Shown here piece after piece: positions 45,107 through 53,405 of a stretch of 62,579 nt of DNA (within the stretch, counting starts at the first letter, position 1; each line of letters begins with the position of its first letter). The position numbers and the translations under genes were made by a program. The notes beneath the pieces are model-generated. The model saw nothing but the letters and a program-made list of their open reading frames with translations, did no database searches and was not told the DNA's origin. Origin of the DNA: Tsukamurella spumae (GTDB lineage: Bacteria; Actinomycetota; Actinomycetes; Mycobacteriales; Mycobacteriaceae); NCBI RefSeq assembly GCF_012396015.1, contig NZ_JAAXOQ010000027.1, forward strand, positions 1-62,579, read 5' to 3'.

Positions 45107-46728
45107 CCGAAGGCCGCCCACTCCCGGACGGTGTCCGTCACCGCCGCGAGTCGCTGCCGGGCGCGCTCGTGCGCGGCACTCGTGTCCTTCGGGTCCGTCA
45201 CGGGCTCGATCACCTCCAGGTAGAACTTCGCCTTCGGCTCGGTTCCGGAGGGACGCACGGTGACCCGGACGCCGTCGCCGCGGAACACCAGCGCATCCGT
45301 CGCGGGACGAGCTGTCAAAAGATCCTCACAGCCCACGCTCGTGTTTGCAACTTCAACGGGAGGGTTGCTGCGCAGTGCGGCCATGATCGCCGCGATCCGG
45401 GCCACGTCGTCGACGCGCAGCGCGTACTGGCTCGTGAGGTACACCCCGTGCCGGCGGTAGAGCTCGTCGAGGGCGTCGGGCAGGCCGCGGCCCCGGGCCT
45501 TGAGCCCCGCCGCGTAGCCCGCTGCGACGACCGCGGCGGAGATGCCGTCCTTGTCGCGCACCGTCGACGGATCGACGCACAGGCCGAGCGCCTCCTCGTA
45601 CGCGAAGACCAGCCCGTCCCCGGCGCGGACGAGGTTCTTGAAGCCGGTCAGGGTCCGTGCGTACCGCGCGCCGTGCGCCTCGGCGATCGCGCCGAGCAGC
45701 TCGGAGCTGACGATGGTAGTGGCCACGAGCGGCTCCGACGGTGCGCCGTCGAGCGGCTCGTCGAGCAGGTGTGCGCCCAGCAGCGAGCCCGACTCGTCGC
45801 CGGTGAGCATCCGCCAGCCCTCGGGGAACCGCGCGCCGAGGGCGCATCGGTCCGCGTCCGGATCGAGCGCGACCGCGAGGTCGGCATCGACCCGTTCCGC
45901 GAGCGCGAGCAACAGGTCGGACGCGCCGGGCTCCTCCGGGTTGGGGAAGGTCACCGTCGGGAACTCGCCGTCCGGGGCGAACTGCTCCTCGACCACGTGG
46001 ACGTCCTGGAAACCGCTGCGCCGCAGTGCCTCCACCGCGACCTTCCCGCCGACGCCGTGCATCGGGGTCAGGGCGATCCGGAGCGGCGTCACCGGGGCCG
46101 GACGCAGCGCCGACACCCGGCGCAGGTAGTCCTCGACCACCTCGGTCGCGCGCGGGTCGACGGGGACCGCCGTGCGGGGAACGGTCTTCGCGCCGGGCGC
46201 GGTCCGGATCAGCTCCTCGATCTCCGCGTCGGCGGGGGAGACCAGTTGTGCGCCGCCGTCGAGGTAGACCTTGTAGCCGTTGTCGGCGGGCGGGTTGTGC
46301 GACGCCGTGATCTGCACCCCGGCGACCGCGCCGAGCGCCCGCGTCGCGAACGCCACCCACGGGGTGGGGCCCGGCTCGGGCAGCGCGACGACCGCGAAGC
46401 CCTGCGCCGCGAGCACCTCGGTGGCCGCGGCGAAGAAGGCCTCGGAGCCGCGCCGCGCGTCGCGCCCGACCACGACGGTGCCGCCACCCAGGCACCTGCC
46501 CTTCAGCCACTCGCCGAGGGCCCAGGTCGCGCGGGTCACGACCGCCACGTTCATGCCCGACGGTCCGCCGCGCACCGGTCCGCGCAGCCCCGCGGTCCCG
46601 AACGAGAGCGGCGCGGCGAACCGCTCCGCCAGCGCGTCGGCGTCGAGGGCGTCGAGCTCGGCGCGGGTGACCGGGTCGGGATCGGCGTCGATCCAGGCGA
46701 GGACCCGTTCGGCGAGTTCGGCGCCCAC
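45103..46728 (-). CDS. pmmB: Phospho-sugar mutase (phosphomannomutase/phosphopentomutase-like)
   Basis: A 541-residue alpha-D-phosphohexomutase. The phosphoserine loop TASHNPP has Ser143, the metal loop is ALDPDADRC, and the sugar-binding GDGVRVTVRPSGTEPKAKFY lies near the C-terminus. Placed after deoD, it may convert ribose-1-phosphate to ribose-5-phosphate, linking salvage to central metabolism; the name pmmB follows the mycobacterial gene. GTG start follows directly on the deoD stop. Confidence 0.88.
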   Translation of the reverse strand: MGAELAERVLAWIDADPDPVTRAELDALDADALAERFAAPLSFGTAGLRGPVRGGPSGMNVAVVTRATWALGEWLKGRCLGGGTVVVGRDARRGSEAFFAAATEVLAAQGFAVVALPEPGPTPWVAFATRALGAVAGVQITASHNPPADNGYKVYLDGGAQLVSPADAEIEELIRTAPGAKTVPRTAVPVDPRATEVVEDYLRRVSALRPAPVTPLRIALTPMHGVGGKVAVEALRRSGFQDVHVVEEQFAPDGEFPTVTFPNPEEPGASDLLLALAERVDADLAVALDPDADRCALGARFPEGWRMLTGDESGSLLGAHLLDEPLDGAPSEPLVATTIVSSELLGAIAEAHGARYARTLTGFKNLVRAGDGLVFAYEEALGLCVDPSTVRDKDGISAAVVAAGYAAGLKARGRGLPDALDELYRRHGVYLTSQYALRVDDVARIAAIMAALRSNPPVEVANTSVGCEDLLTARPATDALVFRGDGVRVTVRPSGTEPKAKFYLEVIEPVTDPKDTSAAHERARQRLAAVTDTVREWAAFG

Positions 46729-47553
46729 CTACATCGCCCCGATCACATCGGCGAGGAGGCCGCCCATGCGTGTGGCCGCCTCGCGTCCCGCCTCGAGGAC
46801 CTCCTCGTGGTTGAGCGGATCGCCGGTGATGCCCGCGGCCAGGTTGGTCACCAGTGAGATGCCCAGCACCGCGGCGTCCTCCGCGCGGGCCGCGATGGTC
46901 TCGTGCACCGTGGACATGCCCACCAGGTCGGCGCCCAGGGTGCGCAGCATGCGGATCTCCGCCGGGGTCTCGTAGTGCGGGCCGGGCAGGCCGGCGTAGA
47001 CGCCCTCGCTCAGCGACGGATCGACCGTCTTCGCGAGGCTGCGGAGCTCCGGCGAGTAGGCGTCCACGAGGTTGACGAACTGGGCGCCCACCAGCGGGGA
47101 CCGCGCCGTCAGGTTCAGGTGATCGGAGATCAGGACGGGCTCGCCCACTTTCATGCCCTCCCGCAGCCCGCCCGCGGCGTTGGTGAGGATCACCGTCGAC
47201 GCGCCCGCCGCGCAGGCGGTGCGGACCGGGTGCACCACCCGGGAGAGGTCGTGGCCCTCGTAGGCGTGGGTGCGGCCGAGCAGCACCAGCACCCGCCGCT
47301 CGCCCACGACGAGCGCGATCGCGGTGCCCTTGTGGCCCGCGGCGCTGGGCGGCGCGAAGTGGGGCAACTCCGCCATGGGGACGGTCCCCACCTCGGTCCC
47401 GCGGGCCGCGAGGGCCTCCGCCGCGGGGGCCCAGCCGGAGCCGAGGACGACGGCGACGTCGAAGCGTTCCCCCCCGGTCGCCGCGATGAGTTCATCGGCG
47501 GCCTCGCGGGCCGCTGCGGACGGATCGTCGATGCCGAGGTCACGTGGCGCCAT
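46729..47553 (-). CDS. deoD: Purine nucleoside phosphorylase
   Basis: Phosphorolyses purine nucleosides to base and ribose-1-phosphate. The 274-residue protein is of the trimeric, mammalian-like class: [24 protein letters not shown], and the substrate-binding [13 protein letters not shown] and MSTVHE motifs. TAGCAT lies 8 nt before the ATG, so it is probably leaderless. It starts an operon with pmmB and a small membrane protein. Confidence 0.95.
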   Translation of the reverse strand: MAPRDLGIDDPSAAAREAADELIAATGGERFDVAVVLGSGWAPAAEALAARGTEVGTVPMAELPHFAPPSAAGHKGTAIALVVGERRVLVLLGRTHAYEGHDLSRVVHPVRTACAAGASTVILTNAAGGLREGMKVGEPVLISDHLNLTARSPLVGAQFVNLVDAYSPELRSLAKTVDPSLSEGVYAGLPGPHYETPAEIRMLRTLGADLVGMSTVHETIAARAEDAAVLGISLVTNLAAGITGDPLNHEEVLEAGREAATRMGGLLADVIGAM

Positions 47554-47561
47554 GCCTGTCG

Positions 47562-47578
47562 ATGCTAGCCGCTATCGT
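47562..47578. promoter_or_regulatory. Divergent leaderless promoters of deoD and the enoyl-CoA hydratase-like gene
   Basis: The start codons are 32 bp apart. TAGCAT (minus strand, 47562-47567) serves deoD and TATCGT (plus strand, 47573-47578) serves the hydratase-like gene, each 7-8 nt from its start. Confidence 0.6.
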
Positions 47579-47585
47579 CATCGCC

Positions 47586-48296
47586 ATGCCTTATGTCACG
47601 CGGACCGACGACGTCTTCACGCTCTACCTCGGGGACGAGGGGGCCGAGCTTTCGGAGTCCAACCCCGAGAACCGCTTCACCCCGGACTGGGTCGATGCCG
47701 TGCACGCCCGGCTCGACGAGGTCGAGGCGCAGGCCGGCGGCGCGCCGGCGGCGCTGGTGGTGACCGCCACCGGCAAGTTCTTCTCCAACGGACTCGACGT
47801 GATGTACATCCTCGCCAACGTCGGCGAGCTGCCCGCGTACCTGGATCGCGTGCACACGGTCTTCAGCCGCCTGCTGACCTTCCCGATGACGACCGTCGCG
47901 GCCGTGAACGGCCACGCCTTCGGCGCCGGCGCGATGCTGGCGCTCTCGTGCGACTTCGCGGTCATGCGCGAGGACCGCGGGTTCTTCTGCCTCCCCGAGG
48001 TCAGCCTGAAGATGGGCTTCACCCAGGGCATGGCGACCCTGCTGCGCTCGCGGCTGCCCTACCAGACCGCGATCGAGGCGATGACGACCGGACGCCGCTA
48101 CGGCGGCGGTGATGCCGTGGCCGCGGGCATCGTGCAGGCCGCGACCTCCGAGGCGGAGCTGCTGCCCGCCGCGGTCGCCCGTGCCGCCGCCAACGCGGCC
48201 GCGGACGGCCCCACGCTGAACAAGATCAAGAACGACCTGCACGCGCCGCTCATCGCGGACCTCGCCGTCGCCACCACCGAAGTCAAGTTCGGCTGA
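47586..48296 (+). CDS. Enoyl-CoA hydratase/isomerase family protein
   Basis: A 236-residue crotonase-fold protein. The oxyanion-hole segments are GKFFSNGLDV near 62 and AVNGHAFGAGAMLAL near 103. The usual catalytic glutamates of enoyl-CoA hydratase are not both evident (LPEVSLKMGF holds one candidate), so an isomerase or other reaction is possible. The length is short but complete. Start ATG at 47586 is chosen from the -10 spacing. Confidence 0.85.
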   Translation: MPYVTRTDDVFTLYLGDEGAELSESNPENRFTPDWVDAVHARLDEVEAQAGGAPAALVVTATGKFFSNGLDVMYILANVGELPAYLDRVHTVFSRLLTFPMTTVAAVNGHAFGAGAMLALSCDFAVMREDRGFFCLPEVSLKMGFTQGMATLLRSRLPYQTAIEAMTTGRRYGGGDAVAAGIVQAATSEAELLPAAVARAAANAAADGPTLNKIKNDLHAPLIADLAVATTEVKFG

Positions 48297-48298
48297 CG

Positions 48299-49504
48299 GT
48301 GACCGGTCGCGTCACCTCCGTCCTGGAGCCGCTCACCGGCACCGTCGACCGCGTGCACGGTGACCTGGTCTCGATCAGCCACCAGGTGCACGCCCGGCCC
48401 GAGCTGGCCTTCGAGGAGCGGTTCGCGTCGGCGCTGCTCGCCGACGCCCTCGCGGGGCACGGCTTCGCCGTGGAGCGCGGCATCGCGGGCCTCGAGACCG
48501 CCTTCGTCGGGAGGTCCGGCAGCGGGCCGCTGCGGGTCGCCGTCTTCGCCGAGTACGACGCCCTGCCGGGCATCGGGCACGCCTGCGGGCACAACATCAT
48601 CGCCGCGGCGGGGCTCGGCGCCGGCATCGCGCTCGCCTCCGTCGCCGACGACCTGGGGCTCACCGTCGAGGTGTACGGGACGCCCGCCGAGGAGTCCGGG
48701 GGCGGCAAGGTGCTCATGCTCCAGCGCGGCGCGTTCGACGGTGTCGCCTGCGCGGGCATGGTGCATCCCGCGCCGTTCGACGTGGTGCGCACCCGCACCC
48801 TGGCGCTCGCGGACCTGCGGATCCGGTTCGCAGGCCGCGAGGCGCACGCCTCCGCTGCCCCGTGGGCCGGCCGCAACGCCGGCGATGCGGCGACCGTCGC
48901 GCAGGTCGCGCTCGGCCTGCTCCGGCAGCACCTCGAGCCGGGGCAGCAGCTCCACGGCATCGTCAGCGAGGGCGGCACCGCGCCGAACGTCGTCCCCGCC
49001 GCAGCGGAACTGCTCTACTACCTGCGCGCCGACGACGCGGAATCGCTGGAGCGGCTCACCGCCCGGGCCGACGACTGCTTCGCCGCGGGCGCGTTGGCCG
49101 CCGGGTGCACGCACACCGTCGGAGAGGTCTCGCCCGCGTACACCGAGCTCCGCAGCGACGAGGCGCTCGCCGCCGCCTACCGCGCGGCGGCCATCGCGAT
49201 CGGTCGGTCGCCGGTGGCCCCGGAGTACGAGCGGGCAGTGCCGCTGGGGAGTACCGACATGGGCAACGTGAGCCACGCTGTACCGTCGATCCATCCGCTG
49301 ATCGGCCTGGAGACCGACGGGGCCGTGACCCATCAGCCGGAGTTCACGGCCGCTGCTGCCTCCGAATCCGCCGATCGGGCCGTGCGCGACGGTGCGCTGG
49401 CATTGGCCGCCGCGTTCGCGGCGGTCGCAGAGGACGAGGACGAACGTGCGCGGCTGGTGACCCGGGCCGCGCACGGCGGTGGCAGTGATGGAGGCGGACG
49501 GTGA
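48299..49504 (+). CDS. M20-family amidohydrolase (AmiA1-like)
   Basis: A 401-residue M20 metallopeptidase/amidohydrolase of the peptidase-like AbgA/IAA-amino acid hydrolase group. The metal-binding HACGHN and GTPAEESGGGK motifs lie near 98 and 123, followed by a lid domain. It probably cleaves an N-acyl amino acid or similar amide. GTG start 2 bp after the previous stop; its end overlaps the next, related gene by 4 nt. Confidence 0.86.
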   Translation: MTGRVTSVLEPLTGTVDRVHGDLVSISHQVHARPELAFEERFASALLADALAGHGFAVERGIAGLETAFVGRSGSGPLRVAVFAEYDALPGIGHACGHNIIAAAGLGAGIALASVADDLGLTVEVYGTPAEESGGGKVLMLQRGAFDGVACAGMVHPAPFDVVRTRTLALADLRIRFAGREAHASAAPWAGRNAGDAATVAQVALGLLRQHLEPGQQLHGIVSEGGTAPNVVPAAAELLYYLRADDAESLERLTARADDCFAAGALAAGCTHTVGEVSPAYTELRSDEALAAAYRAAAIAIGRSPVAPEYERAVPLGSTDMGNVSHAVPSIHPLIGLETDGAVTHQPEFTAAAASESADRAVRDGALALAAAFAAVAEDEDERARLVTRAAHGGGSDGGGR

Positions 49505-50694
49505 GCGGCAGTACTGCGGAGGCACACGTCGACGAGTGGTTGCAGCGCAAGGGCGGTTGGCTGCGCGAGTTCCGTCGCGACCTGCACGCGCACCCCGAGC
49601 TCTCCTGGCGTGAGAAGCGGACCACGAACGCGGTCTTCGAGACCCTCACCGCCGCGGGGTTGCACCCGCGGCGACTGTCGACGACGGGCCTGGTGTGCGA
49701 TCTGGGGCCGGCAGCGGTCCCCGGCGGCCCGGGACTGGTGGCGCTGCGCGCCGACATGGACGCGCTGCCGATCCACGAGGCCACCGGCCTGGATTTCCAG
49801 TCGACCAACCCCGGCGTCTCGCACGCGTGCGGGCACGACGCCCACACCACGATCCTGCTCGGCGCCGCGCTCGCGCTCGCCGAGCTCGACGCGGGCCCGG
49901 GCCTTCCCGTCGGCGTGCGGCTGATCTTCCAGCCCGCCGAGGAGGTCATGCCCGGCGGTGCGCTGTCCGCGGTGCGCGACGAGGTGATGACCGGCGTCTC
50001 CCGGATCTATGCGCTGCACTGCGACCCGCGGATCGAGGTGGGCAGGATCGGTGTCCGGTCCGGCGCGATCACCTCGGCCGCCGACCACATCGAGGTCATC
50101 CTGCACTCGCCCGGCGGCCACACCTCGCGGCCGCACCTGACGAGCGATCTGATCTACGGCCTCGGCACCGTCATCACCGGTCTGCCGGGCGTGCTGTCGC
50201 GCCGTATCGACCCGCGCTCCGGCACGATCATGGTGTGGGGCGCCGCGAACGCCGGCTCCGCTCCCAACGCGATCCCGCAGATCGGTGCGCTGCACGGCAC
50301 CGTGCGCACGGGGGAGCACCAGATCTGGGAGTCGCTGGAACCGCTGGTCCGCGAGATCATCGGCGAGCTGCTCGCGCCCCTGCGGATCAAGCACGAGGTC
50401 AACTACACCCGCGGCGTGCCGCCGGTGATCAACGACCACCTGGCCGCCACCCGCCTCGCCGCGGCCGCGCGGGCCGTCTCGCCCGACGGGGTCGTCGACA
50501 CCCCGCAGTCCGGCGGCGGCGAGGACTTCTCCTGGTACCTCGAGGAGTCGCCCGGCGCCATGGCGCGGCTCGGCGTGTGGTCCGGCGAGGGGCGCCAGTA
50601 CGACCTGCACCAGCCCGATTTCGTGCTCGACGAGCGTGCGCTGGAGATGGGCGTGAAGGTCCTGACGAACGTGGTCTTCGGCTCCGTCGACTGA
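49501..50694 (+). CDS. M20-family amidohydrolase (AmiB1-like)
   Basis: A 397-residue paralogue-like partner of the preceding gene, with LHAHPELSW, the metal-binding ALRADMDALPIHE, SHACGHDAHT and FQPAEEVMPGG motifs, and a C-terminal GGGEDFSWYLE ligand segment. The tandem resembles amiB1-amiA1 of mycobacteria, in the reverse order as transcribed (recalled). Substrates are unknown; two subunits could form a heteromer. Confidence 0.87.
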   Translation: MSGSTAEAHVDEWLQRKGGWLREFRRDLHAHPELSWREKRTTNAVFETLTAAGLHPRRLSTTGLVCDLGPAAVPGGPGLVALRADMDALPIHEATGLDFQSTNPGVSHACGHDAHTTILLGAALALAELDAGPGLPVGVRLIFQPAEEVMPGGALSAVRDEVMTGVSRIYALHCDPRIEVGRIGVRSGAITSAADHIEVILHSPGGHTSRPHLTSDLIYGLGTVITGLPGVLSRRIDPRSGTIMVWGAANAGSAPNAIPQIGALHGTVRTGEHQIWESLEPLVREIIGELLAPLRIKHEVNYTRGVPPVINDHLAATRLAAAARAVSPDGVVDTPQSGGGEDFSWYLEESPGAMARLGVWSGEGRQYDLHQPDFVLDERALEMGVKVLTNVVFGSVD

Positions 50695-50769
50695 GCGATC
50701 CGGACGCTTGCGACGCCACGGTGATCCGGGTGACGCCGGAGATTCGACGAGTGCTGTCCTCTTGAGCGA

Positions 50770-51549
50770 TCAGGTCCGACCGTCCAGCCCGCCGGAGATG
50801 TCGATGGACGTACCGGTCGTGTAGGAGGATCGGTCGGAGAGTAGGAAGACGACGGTATCGGCGACCTCGCCCGGCATGCCCATGCGCTGCAAGGGGATCG
50901 ACCGCCGACGCGCTTCGTCCAGGCACCAGTCGGCGTAGTCGGCCGTAGCGCCGGACCGCTCATATCTCGCCCTTTGTCGCGCGGTCTCGATGACGCCCAC
51001 GTTGACCACCACGACGCGGACTCCCTCGGGCGCGGACTCTGCGCTCAGTGTCGCCGCGTAGTTCGCGAGGGCGGCGCGGGCAGCTCCGACCGGAGCCAGT
51101 GCGGAACTCGGGTGATGCGCGCTGACTCCGTTGACCAGCACGATCGCGCCCCGGGTGGCGACGAGGTGCGGACGGGAGGCGTTCACGAGCGCCAGTGCCG
51201 CTACCACCTTGGTGGTGAACTGCTCGGCCCATACCGCGGGATCCGCGTCGACGCTCGCCGTCACGCCGGTCCCCGCGTTGGCGACGATGCCGTTCAGGCC
51301 ACCGAACTCGCGGACTGCGGCCTCGACGATCGCCTCGACGTCCTCGAGTCGTCTGGCATCGCCGGCCAGCAGCAGGAGGTGACCGGCGGGGGCTCCCGCG
51401 TCGGCGAAGGCCGCGGTGAGGCGATCGAGGTCGCGTGCGAACCCGCAGACCCTCGCGCCCTCACGCAGGAGTCGTCGCGCCGTCGCGAGCCCGATGCCGC
51501 TGCTCGCCCCCGACACGATGAAGGCTCGGTCGCGCAGGTCAAGATCCAT
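50770..51549 (-). CDS. Short-chain dehydrogenase/reductase family protein lacking the usual YxxxK pair
   Basis: A 259-residue Rossmann protein with SGASSGIG at 13-20 and NAGTG near 91, so NAD(P) binding is likely. Where classical SDRs have YxxSK, this one reads PVGAARAAL, so the catalytic Tyr and Lys are replaced. It may bind ligand and cofactor without classical chemistry, or use other residues. The C-terminus (YTTGTSIDISGGL) is typical. Its first 11 nt overlap the end of the ArsR-type regulator gene, so the two are one unit. Confidence 0.8.
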   Translation of the reverse strand: MDLDLRDRAFIVSGASSGIGLATARRLLREGARVCGFARDLDRLTAAFADAGAPAGHLLLLAGDARRLEDVEAIVEAAVREFGGLNGIVANAGTGVTASVDADPAVWAEQFTTKVVAALALVNASRPHLVATRGAIVLVNGVSAHHPSSALAPVGAARAALANYAATLSAESAPEGVRVVVVNVGVIETARQRARYERSGATADYADWCLDEARRRSIPLQRMGMPGEVADTVVFLLSDRSSYTTGTSIDISGGLDGRT

Positions 51550-52549
51550 GTGGCCCTTCCTTTCTCCGGTCCACCAGCGCGTCGCCGAGGGCGGTGCGGC
51601 GGTAGAGGACTCGTCGTCCGTAGCGGGAACTCTCGACGATGCCGTTGGCGCCGAGCACTTTCAGGCTCTGGGAGATCGCCGACGGCGAGACCCCCAGTGC
51701 CCGGGCCAGATCGACGACGGCGGCGGGTTCGTCGAGCGCCGCGAGCAGGTCCGCCTTGGCGGCGCCGATGAGTCTGCGGAGCGCATCGTCGGCGACCGGA
51801 GGCGAGGTCTCCGCGAGCGTCGCCGATCCACGCGCCGGGTAGCCGATGTGCGGCGCGGTTCGCGTCGGATCGTGGGCGGTGGTGATCCGGGTGGTGAAGA
51901 CGCTCGGCATCAGCGTCAGCCCGAGTCCGGGGGAGCGGATCTCGCCCGCCACCACCGAGCAGGCCATGTCCACGCTCAGCTCCCCGGTGCGGCGCCACTC
52001 GACGCGTGGGCTCAGCGATCCGAAGAGCCTCGTCGGCCCGCCGACTGCGAGCTCCCGGCCGCGGAAGACGACGTCCGACTCCAGGATCCGTTGCACCGCC
52101 GGCCAGACGGGCGCGACGGCCGCGCGGTGGTAGGCCGCCAGGGCGTCGGCGATGACCGGCGCGGGATTCTCGAGCGCGATCAACCGAGCGAGCTCCAGGG
52201 AGGGGGCGTCGCCTTCGGCGAGTTCCGCCAGCTCCGCGCGCACCGTCGCCGTATCCGTGCCACGGACCGCGTCGAGGTGCGCCTCGAACGACGGCCGGAC
52301 CTCGGCCTGCGCGGTCACCGGAGTGAGGAAGTCGGGGATCTGCTTGCCGGACGGCGAGACGAGCGCATCGATCAGGGCGCGGTCGTACTCGTCGCCTCGC
52401 GCATCCGCCGCACGCCGCCAGCCCGCCAGGTGACCGGCGGTGGGGCGGGCGCGGTTCAAGTGGAACAGGCTCAGCGCCGTTTCGTTCAACGGCGACACCA
52501 CGAATCGGGCATCGGCAAGATCGCCGACGTCGAGCAGGTAGGTCAACAT
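51539..52549 (-). CDS. ArsR-type regulator with N-terminal DUF5937-like domain
   Basis: A 336-residue regulator. The long N-terminal part (about 1-240) has no enzyme motif and resembles DUF5937. Residues about 250-320 form an ArsR winged helix: AALDEPAAVVDLARALGVSPS, then AISQSLKVLGANGIVESSRYGRRVLYRRT. No metal-binding cysteine motif is seen, so it probably senses an organic ligand. It is first in a unit with the SDR gene and has a palindrome 27 bp upstream. Confidence 0.8.
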   Translation of the reverse strand: MLTYLLDVGDLADARFVVSPLNETALSLFHLNRARPTAGHLAGWRRAADARGDEYDRALIDALVSPSGKQIPDFLTPVTAQAEVRPSFEAHLDAVRGTDTATVRAELAELAEGDAPSLELARLIALENPAPVIADALAAYHRAAVAPVWPAVQRILESDVVFRGRELAVGGPTRLFGSLSPRVEWRRTGELSVDMACSVVAGEIRSPGLGLTLMPSVFTTRITTAHDPTRTAPHIGYPARGSATLAETSPPVADDALRRLIGAAKADLLAALDEPAAVVDLARALGVSPSAISQSLKVLGANGIVESSRYGRRVLYRRTALGDALVDRRKEGPHGS

Positions 52550-52575
52550 GTAGGCGCCACCTAATTCATTGGAAC

Positions 52576-52590
52576 CGAACCACCGGTTCG
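52576..52590. promoter_or_regulatory. Candidate operator for the ArsR-type regulator
   Basis: CGAACC-ACC-GGTTCG is a perfect 6-3-6 palindrome between the divergent starts of the regulator and a 70-residue gene, in a place suited to control both. Confidence 0.5.
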
Positions 52591-52604
52591 TGTGTGCTTC
52601 TCGT

Positions 52605-52817
52605 ATGAGCGAGTACAGAGAGCACTGGAACCTGATGGCGGATCCTCCGACTGCTGCAGTCTACGCGCGGCTGGCGGACATCCACGAGCGATCGGCGGGG
52701 CGGCGCACCGTCGACCTGCCGCGGCGGGGCCTGCGTCCCGGGCTGGCCCGGGCCCTGCGGCGCCTGGCGTCGGCGATCGAGCCGGCACCGTCGGGCTGCG
52801 GGCCGGAGACGGCCTGA
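52605..52817 (+). CDS. Small hypothetical protein
   Basis: A 70-residue frame from ATG 52605 (MSEYREHWNLMADPPTAAVY), arginine-rich toward the end (RRTVDLPRRGLRPGLARALR). I do not recognise it. No ribosome site is clear. It is divergent from the ArsR-type regulator and shares the palindrome region, so it might belong to the same response. Coding status is plausible from codon use but not certain. Confidence 0.5.
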   Translation: MSEYREHWNLMADPPTAAVYARLADIHERSAGRRTVDLPRRGLRPGLARALRRLASAIEPAPSGCGPETA

Positions 52818-52823
52818 ACGGAC

Positions 52824-53318
52824 CTACTCCGCGCCGTCCGCGGACGCACCCGGCCCGGGGCCGACGTTGCGGGACTCGCGGGTGCGGATATCGAGGACGT
52901 AGTCCTCGGGGGCGCCGGCGATGTAGGCGGCGTCGGCCATCACGCCGAGGTACCGGGCGGAGGGCAGGCCGCCCTCGAAGGCGTCCACGACGTAGAGCCA
53001 GGCCAGGGTCGATCCGCCGTCGATGAGGTCGACGCGGGCCTTGAGCTTGACGTGGATGCCCAGCTCGGAACCCTCCCAGCGGTCCAACGACAGCTCGTCG
53101 TCGGTGGTCACGTCGTAGAGCACCACGAAGACCTTGGCGTCGGGATCCGAGCGGTCCTCGGAGACGGTCGCGAGGGCGCCCTCCCAGCCGATGTCCTCGC
53201 CGGAGAAGGTCAGGCGCCAGCCCCGCAGCCACCCCGTGCCTGCCATCGGAGAGTGCGGGGCGCGCTCGGCCATCTGGTCGGGGTGCATGTTGGAGCCGTA
53301 GGCGGCGTAGATCGGCAC
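52824..53318 (-). CDS. Gamma-glutamylcyclotransferase-like protein
   Basis: A 164-residue protein with the GGCT/AIG2 fold signature YAAYGSNMHPDQM at 4-16, followed by RLTFSGEDIGWEG. Members release 5-oxoproline from gamma-glutamyl compounds; in an organism likely to use mycothiol the true substrate is unclear. GTG start with TAAAGT 6 nt upstream, probably leaderless. Divergent from lpdA. Confidence 0.82.
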   Translation of the reverse strand: MPIYAAYGSNMHPDQMAERAPHSPMAGTGWLRGWRLTFSGEDIGWEGALATVSEDRSDPDAKVFVVLYDVTTDDELSLDRWEGSELGIHVKLKARVDLIDGGSTLAWLYVVDAFEGGLPSARYLGVMADAAYIAGAPEDYVLDIRTRESRNVGPGPGASADGAE

Positions 53319-53405
53319 AGGTGAACTTTACCGCGCCCGTCCGCCCGCGCGGATCTCCCGACGGTGCCCGCGCGTGACGGCGCGTCGGACGATAGCGTTG
53401 CACCC

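Noticed and set aside
45309-45365. An AT-richer patch inside pmmB
   Set aside because: It is only about 60 bp, stays in frame (VEVANTSVGCEDLL) and lies within a full-length mutase, so transfer is not supported.
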